Shown one piece after another: positions 52,501 through 63,722 of a stretch of 64,000 nt of DNA. Positions within the stretch are counted from its first letter, which is position 1. Every line of letters begins with the position of its first letter. A program made the position numbers and the translations under genes. The stretch comes from Metellina segmentata (Eukaryota; Arthropoda; Arachnida; Araneae; Tetragnathidae). The notes beneath the pieces are model-generated. The model was not told the origin of the DNA and did not search any database. It was given only the letters and a program-made list of their open reading frames with translations. The DNA lies in the NCBI GenBank assembly GCA_947359465.1, contig OX375880.1:15942120-16006119 (forward strand), written 5' to 3'.

Positions 52501-52722
52501 GTCATGGACCCTACCCCAGCTATTGGAGCCGATTCAATGTAGCAAATTCTAGCTACTGCACCTGCGGACAAACAGGTGTTACATCTTCAAATGCCCCCTA
52601 ACGTGTTCTCATCATCTCACGCAGCCATCAGATGTTAATTATACGGCATGGGCAAAAAACACAGCCAGCAACGATCAAGCCCAGTCAAAGATAATATCAG
52701 TCATGAGATTCCTTTCGGACAA
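52501..52722. other. Sequence joined to a SINE head
   Basis: Unassigned sequence with no similarity to the SINE body, ending in the target CCTTTCGGACAA. Confidence 0.45.
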
Positions 52723-52860
52723 TGTCATCTGACCGTGGTTCAAAATTACGAGGTGTTGTCCTCGGATCTTTCCCTTAAGGGACTGATCCCGGACCGTCGT
52801 CAATAGCCCGTTGTGTTGCTCTAGTACGACGTTAACTAAAATTACCATTACCATTACCAT
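52723..52860 (+). repeat. 5'-truncated SINE-A with TSD
   Basis: Distal body and TTACCATTACCATTACC-type tail, flanked by CCTTTCGGACAA at 52711-52722 and 52861-52872. Confidence 0.93.
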
Positions 52861-53162
52861 CCTTTCGGACAACATAGACTACCTCATCCAATAAACTGTT
52901 CATGTGACTATACATATTCGGATCCAAGAGTATCTTGACCACGGCTACAGACTAATTGACCTTTTATTTTGTATGTAACTTTTATTATTACTACATACAT
53001 AATGTACTGAATAATGGGAAATCTCATTATGAGAAGTTCCCACCATGAAACCAAAGAAAGAGTGCCTTCACGGTTTAAACCAAACGCAGCGTGTCCACAA
53101 AAAACCACTTTTACCTGTCCTATGGACGAGGAGTAAGGGGGACACCTGCGGTGTCCAAGTCC
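52861..53162. other. Unassigned spacer
   Basis: No repeat or coding signal beyond the TSD at its left edge. Confidence 0.5.
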
Positions 53163-53402
53163 AAGCGTATGGTGTAGAGGCGACTGGTGCACCTTAAATC
53201 CGTCGTGGCCGATTACTCCGGTTGGGATGGTGTGGAAGTTTGGAGAGTGGGGTGCCAACTCAGGTGTTGCTTCGTCATCTGACAGTGGTTTAAAATTACG
53301 AGGTGCTGTCCTCGGATCTTTTCCTTAAGGGACTGATCCCGGACCGTCGTCAGTAGCCCGTTGTGTTGCTCTAGTACGACGTTAATTAAAAATTACCAAT
53401 TA
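53163..53402 (+). repeat. 5'-truncated SINE-A
   Basis: It starts at AGCGTATGGTGTAGAGGCGA, just after the tRNA-like head, and ends AATTACCAATTAC. Confidence 0.87.
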
Positions 53403-53552
53403 CTAATCCATGGACGTCAATAGGATACTTTGTAGCGTGTAATGGGGCTGAAATTTCATCGAAAGTAATTTCAGACTAATTCCGTTGGTCCGCTCGGTGT
53501 ACCACGTCCAATCAAAAAACTTATAACACTTTACCTGGTTGGCTTTCAACAA
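53403..53552. other. Short spacer
   Basis: No feature beyond a CTTTCAACAAGG word similar to the TSD of the next SINE-A. Confidence 0.5.
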
Positions 53553-53838
53553 GGTAGGAAGTTGAATTAACGGGCTATTGGTGGTGGTTCCAGATCAATC
53601 CCAAAGGAAAGATATCCAAGAATTAAACCTCGTCATTTTGAATTACGGTGAGATGGCGGTGTCCCACTTCAGCTGGCACCCCATTCTCCGAACTTCCACA
53701 CCAACCCAACATGAGCACTTTCGGCCACGACAGATTTAACGTACACCAGCGCTCACGTACACGACGATCTCCAACTGTTCCGACTCTTTGAACTTGCTAC
53801 CCTCCTATTGCTAATCCATTGCTTTACATACCGGGATA
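53553..53838 (-). repeat. SINE-B
   Basis: Shortened tail (TTGAATTAACGGGCTATTGG), body, and head ending CTATTGCTAATCCATTGC. Confidence 0.78.
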
Positions 53839-53853
53839 CTGTCAACAAGGAAT

Positions 53854-54645
53854 TTGTAATTGGTAATTATTAGTTAACGTCGTACTAGAGCAACACAACG
53901 GGATATTGACGTTATTGATCAATCCCTTAACGGAAAGATCAGAGGACAACACTTCTTAATTTTGAACGCGGTCAGATGACGAAGCAACATCTGAGTAGTG
54001 ATGCGACATCGACAGCAAAATATCGATGTTCAAAATTAAAACATCGATCTTCAAAATTAAAACATCGGTGTTCAAAATTAAAACATCGATGTTCATAATA
54101 CATCGACCCCAAACCATCGATGTTTTTAAAATTTCGTGTATTTAAACTTTTTTTCCCCATTTCTTAAACTGGTTTAGCAACTAGTGATGCGACATCGGCT
54201 CCAATACATCGATGTTTTTATAACACATCAATGTTTTAAAAACATAGACATCGATGGCGCATCCCTACTTTTCAGACAATTCACCCTTGGCCACTGTGGT
54301 CCAAAAGTATATTCAATTTGCTGATTATGAAAATTATGCTACTTGGTTATTTTTAAAATTTTTATAACGGTACTTTTTTCATTTAAAAATAAAACATCGA
54401 CCGTGTAAAAACATCGACAAGTGTAAACATTACTACAAGTGTAAACTACATCTGAGCTGGCATCCCACTCTCCAAACTTCCACACCAACCCAACGTGAGG
54501 ACTTTCGGCCACGACAGATTTAAGGTGCACCAGCCGCCTCTACACCATACGCTTACAAACATCCATGCCCAGACCCGAAATCGTACCTGGAACCTTCAGA
54601 TCTAGAGGCTTAAACCTTAACCCCTATACCGGTTGGTCGGCTCTT
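53854..54645 (-). repeat. SINE-A split by an ATCGATG MITE
   Basis: Parts lie at 53854-53995 and 54449-54645. TCAACAAGGAAT flanks the whole at 53842-53853 and 54646-54657 (12-bp TSD). Confidence 0.92.
53996..54448 (+). mobile_element. ATCGATG-rich hAT-type MITE, copy 2
   Basis: It starts TAGTGATGCGACATCGAC. A perfect 8-bp TSD CATCTGAG lies at 53988-53995 and 54449-54456. The right end (GTGTAAACTA) lacks the usual terminus although the TSD is intact. Confidence 0.9.
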
Positions 54646-54657
54646 TCAACAAGGAAT

Positions 54658-55214
54658 CGAGTGGTATGATTAATGTGAGGTCACAATGCTGTACTCCTTG
54701 TATGTACTTAGGTCTATATAGCTTAATATATATATTCAAAGTGTTGGTGGAGGCACAAGTTCATACCCATTAAACCTCTGAGTTACCACTCAATTTGCAG
54801 AGGACCCCCGAAGGGAAGAAGGGAAAAGGCACTCATTTTTGCATGTCACTTTGCGTGCTCCCCATCTTCCATCCATCTTCTCATTTCGCACTCCAATCGG
54901 GGAAAAAAACCTCCATTCCACCACCCCTCCACAACGTTTTGCAACTGCGAAAGACGCCAGTTCACCCCCCTACCTCGCCCCCTGTTCTCTGGCCCACTTT
55001 CGGGACATTCTTTTATTCCTTTCGAACTGTGCATTCTTCCTTTTTTTTTTCATTCGAGTTTCTTTTCTTCGTTTCTTTGTTACGAGTGATTTTTCTCGAA
55101 CCGGTGATACTCTCTCTCAGAAGTTCGTCTACTACAAGTATTTTCGGCGAGCTCGCTACTCTGGGGTCTAGTACTGGGTTGTACTGGGTGCCTGATTTCT
55201 CTTTCAGACCTCTG
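54658..55214. other. Single-copy island
   Basis: 54780-55214 is C/T-rich and unique at its left. A 164-codon plus ORF (54795-55289) and ORFs in other frames have Ser/Phe/Pro bias typical of pyrimidine tracts. No family is recognised. Confidence 0.45.
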
Positions 55215-55783
55215 CTAAGAATAGAAAGGGAAGTTTTCGAAATGGAGAACAGCGTCTTTCGTGCTCTAAAGGTGGAACAAGTTTTCTGAGAACAAATTCT
55301 GGGGAATATTGGAAACCAAGCGTCTATTTTAGGATCTTTTGAATGATAGTTCTTATTTTCGGTCAATTCTGATAGAAATTAAAAAATATGAAAGAAATCA
55401 ATGAACTGAATTGTTTGGTGATTTATGGCACTAGGGGGGGGGTAATGGGCCAAGCTGCGCCAAACAAAAGACACGCGAGTAATGAAGATACGCGTAAATA
55501 AAGGTGGAACAAATTCTGGAGCATATTGGATACCAATTTGGGGCTGAGAAATTTTGACTTTGTGAGATTTGGATAGTCTATTTCAAGCTCTTCAGTATTT
55601 CTCATTTTTGTTCCAATAGATTCCAATAGATGTTTTAAAACAATTCCAATAGATGTCTAAAAACTAGGAATAAAACTAATAAACTCAGTTATAAGGTTTT
55701 CAGAAGGGGGATTTATGAGCCACTAGAGTCATTTGTACAATCTGCGCTCAACACAAGACGACGTCAAATAATGAACATTAGAC

Positions 55784-56660
55784 CAGGGCTCGAAATACCC
55801 GGGTGCACAGGTGCACTGTGCACATGAAAATAAAATTGTGCACTTACTTTTTTCCAGCTAGGTGCACGCAGTTCACCTAACGTTAAAAAAAAATCGGGTT
55901 GGGAAATAATTTGTTGGAAAGTACCATGAAAGATTGCTTGAACCTAAGTTTAGAAGAAACTGAAACATGACTAATTGCTTGTACATCAGATAGTGCAGCA
56001 AGTAATTTCGGAGCCAAGAGTGGGTCTACAAGCTACTTCGTGACAGTCGCAGTCATCTACTTGGCATACATTGTTGAGCTCATCGGCAGGAACTTACAAT
56101 CAAAGATTTTATGTTATGTATTCAAAATATTTGACGCAAATGGAATCTGCAATGACTGACTTATTTGTAATATATAAGTATTCTTCTAATAAACTGGGCA
56201 GAACTGCAAAAAGTTTATGAATCATTGGAAGCAAAAATTCTAAAACCTGTGCAGGTAGGAGGTGTTCGTTGGTTGGTTACCTCATCATGATCGTGTCATT
56301 TATATCTTTCTGAAGTGCAATGGAGGAAAAATACAAAAGAAGGATGGACACTAAACCTTATGGGAAAAGATCTGCCAAATACGTAGACGTTTCTGATTGC
56401 CCACCAATGTCTGATGATGACTGAATATTGATAAATAATATTTTCTCAGATAAGAAAAATTGTTTAAATATTTTTATTTACTATCTACTACTAACCTATG
56501 TCAACATACCCAACTAATAAAGCAGTTTACTTTGCATTAATGCTCGTATACGAGTATTACGTTTTTTTTAAACGTGCACATAAAATATACTCTGTGGACC
56601 TAATTCGAAAACTTAGGTGTACAAGGTGCACCTGTATTAAAAAATCTATTTCGAGGCCTG
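55784..56660 (+). mobile_element. hAT element with GTGCAC-rich ends, copy 2
   Basis: It begins CAGGGCTCGAAATACCCGGG and ends TCTATTTCGAGGCCTG. A perfect 8-bp TSD CATTAGAC lies at 55776-55783 and 56661-56668. It is longer than copy 1 because transposase remnants remain. Confidence 0.95.
55985..56330 (+). pseudogene. hAT transposase remnant
   Basis: Across frames one reads SQEWVYKLLRDSRSHLLGIH then AHRQELTIKDF, YKYSSNKLGRTAKSL-like sequence, and a GGVRW.PHHDR-like stretch ending FLKC. The order of a C.AHRLEL-type motif, a Y..S...L segment and RWLPH is that of hAT transposases resembling ZNF862/KIAA1586. Stops and frame changes are frequent. It is not functional. Confidence 0.65.
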
Positions 56661-56679
56661 CATTAGACACACAAATATA

Positions 56680-57434
56680 CACTCTAAAATAAAAAAAATC
56701 GACGCACCAAGAAGGAGTTATCCGATGGCGATACAAATTGGTGGATGTGAAAAAGGTACATAGAAAAACAGACGATTAAAATTTCAATTGAATTATTTAT
56801 TTCAAAGTTTGACCGTTACAAAGGGAAGTCAATAAGGCGTTGGTCCACCTCAGGCCTGGATGCAATCTGTCATCCGATGTGGCATGAACTGAAAAAGTTT
56901 CCGGATGGTGTCCTGCAGAATATCTTGCCAAATTGTCTCCAACTGTCGGGCTAAATGGTCAACATTCCGGAATGGTTGCAATCGCCTTCCAATCACGTCC
57001 CAAATCTGTTCTGTGGGAGCGAGATCAGGAGACCTAGCTGGCCAAGGAAGTGTTTTGAATGCTTGAAGACACTTCATAGCAACACGTGCTGTGTGCGGTC
57101 AGGCATTGTATTGTTGAAAAGTAAGTCCGGAGTGTCGCGAGAGTAACTGTAACACAACCGGTCATAGAATGTCGTCTACGAACCGCTGTGCTGTAAGTGT
57201 GCCAGAAATGACTTCCAAAGAGCTATCAAAGGAGATAGCAAGCAGACCATAGCGTCATGCTGTGTGTCTGTGTGGCGTGCGATAGTAAGGGTAGCATCCC
57301 CACGGTGCCCTGGACGTCTCCAGATACGTCCTCGGTTGTCGTCAGGACCCAGATGGAAACGGGACTCGTCACTAAAGACAATACGTCCCCATTCAGCGCC
57401 TTCTTGGTGAGTCCATTTTTTTGTTATATATAGT
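56680..57434 (-). mobile_element. Third Tc1-like element
   Basis: Inverted ends share CACCAAGAAGG next to AAAAAAAT (56692-56720 and 57400-57425). The interior encodes a decayed transposase on the minus strand. Confidence 0.8.
56850..57410 (-). pseudogene. Tc1-like transposase, decayed
   Basis: The 75-codon ORF at 56850-57077 reads LPWPARSPDLAPTEQIWDVI, then NVDHLARQLETIWQDI and KLFQFMPHRMTDCIQA. This is the C-terminal Tc1 region with the final catalytic Glu (TEQIWD). Upstream, minus-strand traces such as the DESRF-type first-Asp segment near 57370 and a GRxRRRRG-like stretch are visible with stops. Several breaks; inactive. Confidence 0.8.
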
Positions 57435-58699
57435 ACTTTACTTTTGCTAAGAATAGAAAGAAAAGTTTTAAAATAAAATAATCGGTGTTTTACATGCTAT
57501 ATTAAGTAATTTCATGAGAAGAACGTTTAGGAGAATATTAGGAAATCAAAGTTTTTAAACATCTCGATTCGGGAAGATTTGGATAGTATATTTTAAGTTC
57601 TTTTTTCAGTGATATCTCGCTTTTGATTCAACTCCTATTGGAAATTTTAAATGAAAGAATAAAACTAATAATATCAGTATACATGTTGATTGAGGTTTCA
57701 TGGCGCAAGGGTTATAGTTAGCCAAACTGTACCAAGAGCAACACATTTGAGTAATGAACTTACACAAAGAAGGTTTGCTTTCGATAAGAATATAAGGAAA
57801 GGTTCAAAATAAATTACAAGGTTTTTTGGTGCTTTAAATATGGAACCAACATTCTCTGAGATCGAAGTGTTTGAGAATAGTGGAAACCGTAATGAGGCTA
57901 AAAAATATCGATTTGTGAGAGGTTTGATAGTCCATCATCCAAGCTCTTTTCAATCATATAAATTAATAAATTCTGTTTCAAATCCCACAGTTCTGAATTA
58001 TGAAACAGCTAAGCTCTATTTCGATTGGTTTGTGTTTTATGGCTGCGCCCAACAGAAGACAATGTCAAGTAATGAACGTACACAAATAATGTTTATCTTC
58101 GCTAGGAATAGAAGGGAAGTTTTGTAGTAAAGAAAATTGTAATAAATTACAGTGTTTTTCGTGCTTTAAATATCAAACAATTTTCTTAAGAACAAATTTT
58201 GAATTTCGTGATTCAAATTCATACTTCTGAATATAGAAATCCGAAATGCGGGTTCCTATATATTCAGAATATTTATATAAGAACAAAATAATAAATTTTA
58301 AGAATTTTTTGTAGGTATAGTTAATTAATGTAGTACTGAAAAAACATAACGGGCTATTTTTGTTAGATTTGGATTGTCTATTTTTATCTATCCATTGATG
58401 CTTCTCATTTGTGCTTAAACTCCTGGGAGAAGTTTTAAAAATATGAATCAAACTATTAAAATCAGTAAATGTTGGTAGGGGTATTATGGCACAAAAAAAG
58501 GTCAAGCTTATCTAATCTATACAAAACACAATACATAAAAACGCATGTATTCGTTCTAAAACCTGCAGGAAAGAGACTACAAGGTGGATTACGGTTGTGT
58601 GATGGTAGGATTAATGTGGAGATGGCCTATTTTAAATTGCTTTCGGTAATTGAAAATAAATGCGGTCGTTTGATTTTTTTTTTCTGAAATAAAATACAA

Positions 58700-59347
58700 C
58701 TAGGGGGTCTGCCCCCTGCTCGCTAACGCTCGCCAACCCCGGAGGATTGCTTCGCAGTCCTCATTGGTTCGCTGCGCGAACCTATACTCGCTTCGCTCGC
58801 CTCAATGAAGACATGTGTCCTAGCAGAAGGGACTGTTAACAAAATATGTTACCAAAAAAATGTTTTTCAAATCTAAATTTGCTGTATTACAGAAAAAATA
58901 TATACAGTATCTCTAAAATCAGAATTCAAATGAAAACTTTGTGCAAATTTTGACTCGAAATGTGAGCGTTGCTTTGGAAATTGAATACCCAGCATGTTGT
59001 TTGTGTGTACGTTTTCCCAGCACTCAAACGACCCACACTTTTTCATTGAGTTTGTTGCCAAAAGTTGTAGTGCAAGCGTCTTGTTGAACTATAATTGTTG
59101 GCCCTGAAAAGGACCGTTTTTTAAATGGCCCTGAAAAGATCCTCCGCTTTCTTTGATTTCTATTATAAACTAACTACAACAGCTCATTAAAATTTCCTTT
59201 TTTTTCAATAAAATTTCATCCGATAACGCTATAAATTCAATCGATGCCCGAGACTTCGCGATAAACAAACAATCGTACAGTGTTGCCAAAACGCGATTAC
59301 AAATAACGTCTTTTTTGCGTGCCACGCAAGAGAATTATATATATAGA
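58700..59347 (-). mobile_element. Non-autonomous Helitron, copy 4
   Basis: On the minus strand it runs from TCTATATATATAATTCTC to CCCCCTAG between A and T. 648 bp, nearly the same length as copies 1 and 5. Confidence 0.9.
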
Positions 59348-59775
59348 TGAATTAACTCAAATAATTGTCGTATGTTTAGAAAAATGAAATCTGGATACAG
59401 TTGAAGTTTTTATGAAGGGCGAAACATATTTAACCTTAAATATCTTTGAGAGTATCGACTTGTTGAGGTTTCCAATCGGTCAGGCAATGCCTTAATAGCA
59501 GTCCGATTTAAAGTAAAAAAAAAACAAGTAACAGTTTTCGGTAAACAAGTATCACGATTAAAGGGGTCCGGCACCTAAAAATTCGAGAGAGAGATTTTTG
59601 AGATTTTTACTGTCTATAAAAATTTGCATTGTCCTCTTTATAACGATACCTCATTTGTAGAAATCCGTTCATTGGAAGTATTATTAAATATTTTTTTAAG
59701 TCGATGCATTAGTACCGCGACATACGTAGCAGAATATACTTATCTCATGTTTGGGGGTACATTACTACTCGAGTT
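59348..59775. other. Unassigned spacer
   Basis: AT-rich; a GGGGTCCGGCACC word near 59562. No gene or repeat is recognised. Confidence 0.5.
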
Positions 59776-60436
59776 TTTTAGAAAACATCGATGTATTGGA
59801 GTCGATGTTTTTGTAACATCGATGTTTATACTTGTCGATGTTTTCACACTGTCAATGTTTTATTTTTAAATAAAAAAAAGTACTGCCTAAAAATTTTTTT
59901 AAATAACCAAGTAGCATAATTTTCTTAATTAGCAAATTGAACATACTCTTAGACCAAAGTGGCCAAAGGTGAAGGGTCTGAAAAGTAGGGATGCAACATC
60001 GATGTGTTGCAGCCAATGTCGCATCACTAGTTGCTACACCAGTTCTAAGAAATGGGGGAAAAAGTTTAAATACCCTGAATTTTAAAAACATCGATGTTTT
60101 TTTTTGGTGTAGGAGGGTGTGTGTATTATCAACATCGATGTTTTGCTGTCGATGCCGCATAAATAGTTGCCAAACCAGTTTTAAGAAATGGGGGGGAATT
60201 TAAACACAGCGAACTTTAAAAACATCGATGGTTTTTGGGGCGATGTATTATCAACATCGATGTTTTAATTTTGAACATCGATGTTTTGCTGTCGATGTAG
60301 CATCACTAGTTTCTAAACCAATTTTAAGAAATGGGGGGGGGAGTTTAAATACACTGAATTTTAAAAACATCGATGTTTTGGGGGCGATGTATTATCAACA
60401 TCGATGTTTCAAAACATTGCAAACATCGCATCACTA
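59776..60436 (-). mobile_element. ATCGATG-rich hAT-type MITE, copy 3, expanded
   Basis: Flanked by CTCGAGTT (59768-59775) and CTCGAGAT (60437-60444), a 7/8 TSD. The right terminus is GCATCACTA. The subterminal unit (GTCGATG.., CACTAGTT, ACCAG.T.TAAGAAATGGGG) is repeated three times at about 132-137 bp, so it is longer than copies 1 and 2. Confidence 0.85.
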
Positions 60437-60505
60437 CTCGAGATACATTCTTGAAACTTTTTATGATTGCTTATAAAGCACTTGTAAACACTTTAACACA
60501 AGGAA

Positions 60506-61157
60506 TCTATATATATAATTCTCTTACGTGGCACGCAAAAAAGACGTTATTTGTTTTCGCGTTTTGGCAACATTGTACGATTCTTTGTTTATCCCAAAGC
60601 CTCGCGCTTCAATTGAATTTATAGCGTTATCGGATGAAATTTTATTGGAAAAAAAATGAATTTTAGTCGAGCTGTTGCAGTAAATAATAGAAATCAAAGA
60701 AAACGGAGGATCTTTTCAGGGTCATTTAAAAAAAAAGTCCGTTTCGGGGCAAACTATTATAGTTCAACAAGACGCTTGCATTACAACTTTCGACAACAAA
60801 CTCAATGAAAAAGCGTGGGTGGCTTGAGTGCTGGGTAAATGTACACACAACCAACATGCTGGGTTTTCAATTTCCAAATCAACGCTCACATTTCGAGTCA
60901 AAATTTGCTCAAAGTTTCCATTTGAATTCTGATTACAGAGGTACTGTAAATATATTTTCTGATAAACAGCATAAAATTTAGATTTGAAAAATATTTTTTC
61001 GGAATATCATATTTTGTTAACAATTCCTTCTGCTAGGACATATGTCTTCATTGATGCGAGCGAAGCGAGCATAGGTTCGCGCAGCGAACCAATGAGGATT
61101 GCGAAGGAATCCTCTGGGGGTTTTCGAGCGTTAGCGAGCAGGGGGCGGGCCTCCTAG
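60506..61157 (+). mobile_element. Non-autonomous Helitron, copy 5
   Basis: TCTATATATATAATTCTC to GGGCCTCCTAG between A and T; 652 bp. Uninterrupted, it serves as the empty-site reference for copy 3. Confidence 0.9.
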
Positions 61158-61461
61158 TGAGATATAAAATGTATACTTTAAAAAAATATATATTTTCTCC
61201 AAAAATATAAAAATTTTATGTGATTTCTTAAAAAAGTGATAATTTTGTGAATGTAAAAGAAAATTAAAAACCTAGTGTTAATGACTTAATATCTCATCTT
61301 AATATCTCATATCTTAATGAAGTAATATCTCGTCCATCAAGATCAGGACAGCTTTGCTAAAACGAGATATCTCGTCGAAACAACCACCGGGAGAGTGAAG
61401 TACGTCGAATCGTGCACGTCTACTCTATTGAAAAGAAACCCTCAAGCGTACATCTCCTTTA
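61158..61461 (+). repeat. Spacer with TTAA-family remnant
   Basis: TAATATCTCGTCCATCAAGA and AACGAGATATCTCGTCG (61371-61387) then AAACAACCACCGGGAGAG resemble one end of the piggyBac-like MITE. The TTAA flank is lost. Confidence 0.5.
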
Positions 61462-62112
61462 GGAGTGTCGGCGTGGTGTGGAAGTTTGGAGAGTGTGGTG
61501 CAAGCTCAGCTGGTGACCTCGTCATCTAACCGTGGTACAGAATTGCTTCTGGTAATCGGTAATTTTTAAATAAAATCGTACTGGAGCAACATTGGCAACG
61601 GTCCGGGATCAATCCCATTTGAAAGATCCCACGACTACAAAACGTAATTTTGAACTATGATCAGATGACGAGGCAATATCTGAGATGGCACCCCACTCTC
61701 CAGACTTCCACACCAACCCAACGTGAGGTAATAGCATTGCTAAGTTTTTGGTGTGGAAGTTTCGAGACTGGGGTGCCAGATCAGGTGCCTCATCATCTGA
61801 CCGTGGTTCAATATTACGTGGTGTTGTCCTCGGTAATGATAATGCTAATGTTTGTTAACGTCGTACTAGAGCAACACAACGGGCTATTGACGACGGTTCG
61901 GGATCAGTCCCTTAAGGGAAAGATCCGAGGACAACACCTCGTAATTTTGAGCCACGGTCAGATGACGAATCAACACCTCAGCTGGCAGACCACTCTCCAA
62001 ACTTCCACACCAACCCAACTGGAGGACTTTCCGAAACGACAGCTTAAAGGTGCACCACCCGCCTCTAGACCATACGTTTACAAGCATACATGCACTGACC
62101 CTGATTCAAACC
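61462..62112. repeat. Cluster of opposing SINE fragments
   Basis: Plus body 61462-61550, minus tail and body 61551-61730, plus body 61740-61834, then minus SINE-A 61835-62112 with truncated head. Adjacent fragments are inverted and could pair. Confidence 0.8.
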
Positions 62113-62165
62113 AGTGTGAAGTTAATTAAACACCTACCTACGTACCTGACCGTGGTTCAAAGTTA

Positions 62166-62489
62166 TAGGCGACCAACCTGTCTGGTGGATAATGTGTTCG
62201 CCTCTAGATAGGAAGGTTCCTGGTTCAAATCCTGGTCAGGGCATCCATGTTTGTAAGCGTGTGGTGGTGCACTTTAAATATGCCGGGGGCCGAAAGTCCT
62301 CACGTTGGGTTGGAGTGGTAGTTTGGAGAGTTTGGTGCCGCCTGCCCGGGTGTTGCCTCATCATCTGACCGTGGTGCAAAATGACGTGGTGTCGTCCTCC
62401 GATCTGTCCCTTAGGGGACTGATCCCGTACCGTCGTCAATAGACCGTCGTGTTGCTCTGGTACGACGTTAATAAAAAATTACCATGACC
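62166..62489 (+). repeat. SINE-A, full length
   Basis: GGCGACCAACCTGTCTGGTG head, altered B box (GGTTCAAATCC), body with several substitutions, tail TTAATAAAAAATTACC. Confidence 0.88.
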
Positions 62490-62509
62490 CTCTCTTTTTT
62501 CCCCTTTCG

Positions 62510-62580
62510 TGCAATTTTTATTTGTCGCTGACTTCTGTTTGGCCTTTGCGCCCGAAAACGCCAAAACAGCCAACCAACTG
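62510..62580 (+). repeat. SINE-C 3' end
   Basis: CTGTTTGGCCTTTGCGCCCG then AAAACGCCAAAACAGCCAAC. Confidence 0.68.
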
Positions 62581-62918
62581 TTTAAAAGAAGTGTTTGCCA
62601 AAACGGCACCTCGGAAGAATCGTCAGCGGCAAGCGGCGCATAATGTGTCGTCGACCCCTTTAGGAGGCGCTAATAGCGTCCCTTTCATCGCGGTGGGTCC
62701 CCCCCCCCTGCAGAAGACAATGAGCACCTTGTGAGCATCCTCCTCCGAAAGGAACTCTTGTTCCATGACATCGCTCAGTGTTTGTCTTGGCGACGCAATT
62801 TCCGACACCACCCCGCTGCGAGGACAAGTGGCACATCCCCCCCTGCGAGGCTACATGCCGAGGTTGCGGAATCAATTGGGGACACGAATGGGTGGTCAGT
62901 GTCCGTCCGGCTCTTAGG
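62581..62918. other. Single-copy GC-rich island
   Basis: CG-rich unique sequence with a C-run near 62700. A 143-codon minus ORF (62660-63091) runs on into SINE-B sequence and is rejected as a gene. Confidence 0.5.
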
Positions 62919-63200
62919 GCCGATGTAGCCCGGTTGGAAGAGTGATGAATTAGCGACCGGAGGGTTGTGAGTTCGAAACTACAAAGGGGAGCTGGTGAAT
63001 CGTTAAATCTGTTGGGGCCGCAAATCTCCTCACCTTTGCGCGGTGTGGAAGTTCGGAGAGTGGGGTACCAACTCAGGTGGGATTTCGTCATCTGACCGTG
63101 GTTCGAAATGGCGTCCTCGGATCTTTCCCTTCGGGGGTTGATCCCGGACCGTCGCCAACAGCCAGTTGAATTGCTCCAGTGCGACGTTAATTAAAATATA
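62919..63200 (+). repeat. SINE-B, full length
   Basis: Head GCCGATGTAGCCCGGTTGGA, GAGGGTTGTGAGTTCGAAAC B-box region, common body, tail ACGTTAATTAAAATA. Confidence 0.88.
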
Positions 63201-63292
63201 GTGGAACTCCAACTATCCGGACATGAGTTATCCGGATCGCTTTGAGAAAAAAGAAATCAGCAAAGTCCGCATTTCTACGAGTCTTGTCAGTT
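63201..63292 (+). repeat. pogo/Tigger-like terminus
   Basis: TAGTGGAACTCCAACTATCC then GGACATGAGTTATCCGGATC resembles the inverted terminus of Tigger-like elements. The other end is not visible in the window. Confidence 0.5.
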
Positions 63293-63722
63293 TGAGGCCC
63301 GGTGCACGCATCCGATTTTTCAACGTGCGGCAATAAAGCCCAACTATGCACGCACAACCGTGAAATGACGTAAGTACTCATTTCGCGTCATTTGCGATAA
63401 ATATTCTATCGAAGAAAACGTGTTTATTTCGCTTACTTGGTGTAAAAAAAGTATATTTTGAAACACAAAATAGACGTTACAGGATACAACCATTTATTAA
63501 TTATTATTTATATTGCATTTATTTATGAAAAAAAGGTACTTCAGAACGGAGACGCATGTGCGGCAAGTTACGGCGGTGTGGGGAACTGCGGTACAAATTG
63601 CACGCAAGTTGGACGTGTGGAGATGTGTGCACTACTCCATTGGATCTAATGTATCTCAGACCGCACTTACGTTGCGGCAGCGGCGCCGCACGTTGAAAAA
63701 CCGGATGTGTGCACCGGACCAG
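63293..63722. repeat. Fold-back-like element of unknown family
   Basis: 36-bp arms at 63293-63328 (GGCCCGGTGCACGCATCCGA ...) and 63686-63721 are inverted with about three mismatches. The interior is AT-rich. A diverged arm occurs at 1622-1675. Confidence 0.7.

Larger units (their letters stand above)
55215..58690 (+). repeat. Degenerate ~300-bp satellite, interrupted
   Basis: Units repeat GCTA(A/G)GAATAGAA.GGAAG, TTTCGTGCT.TAAA, TTCTGAGA(A/T).AAATTC, TTTATGGC and AATGAA(C/G) words at about 55215, 55500, 57440, 57780 and 58090, with a partial unit near 58370. A hAT (55784-56660) and a Tc1-like element (56680-57434) sit in one unit. Confidence 0.75.

Noticed and set aside
54795..55289. 164-codon plus ORF
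   Set aside because: Pyrimidine-rich composition produces Ser/Phe/Pro runs; competing ORFs exist in other frames and the end lies in satellite units.
62660..63091. 143-codon minus ORF
   Set aside because: Half of it is translated SINE-B sequence.
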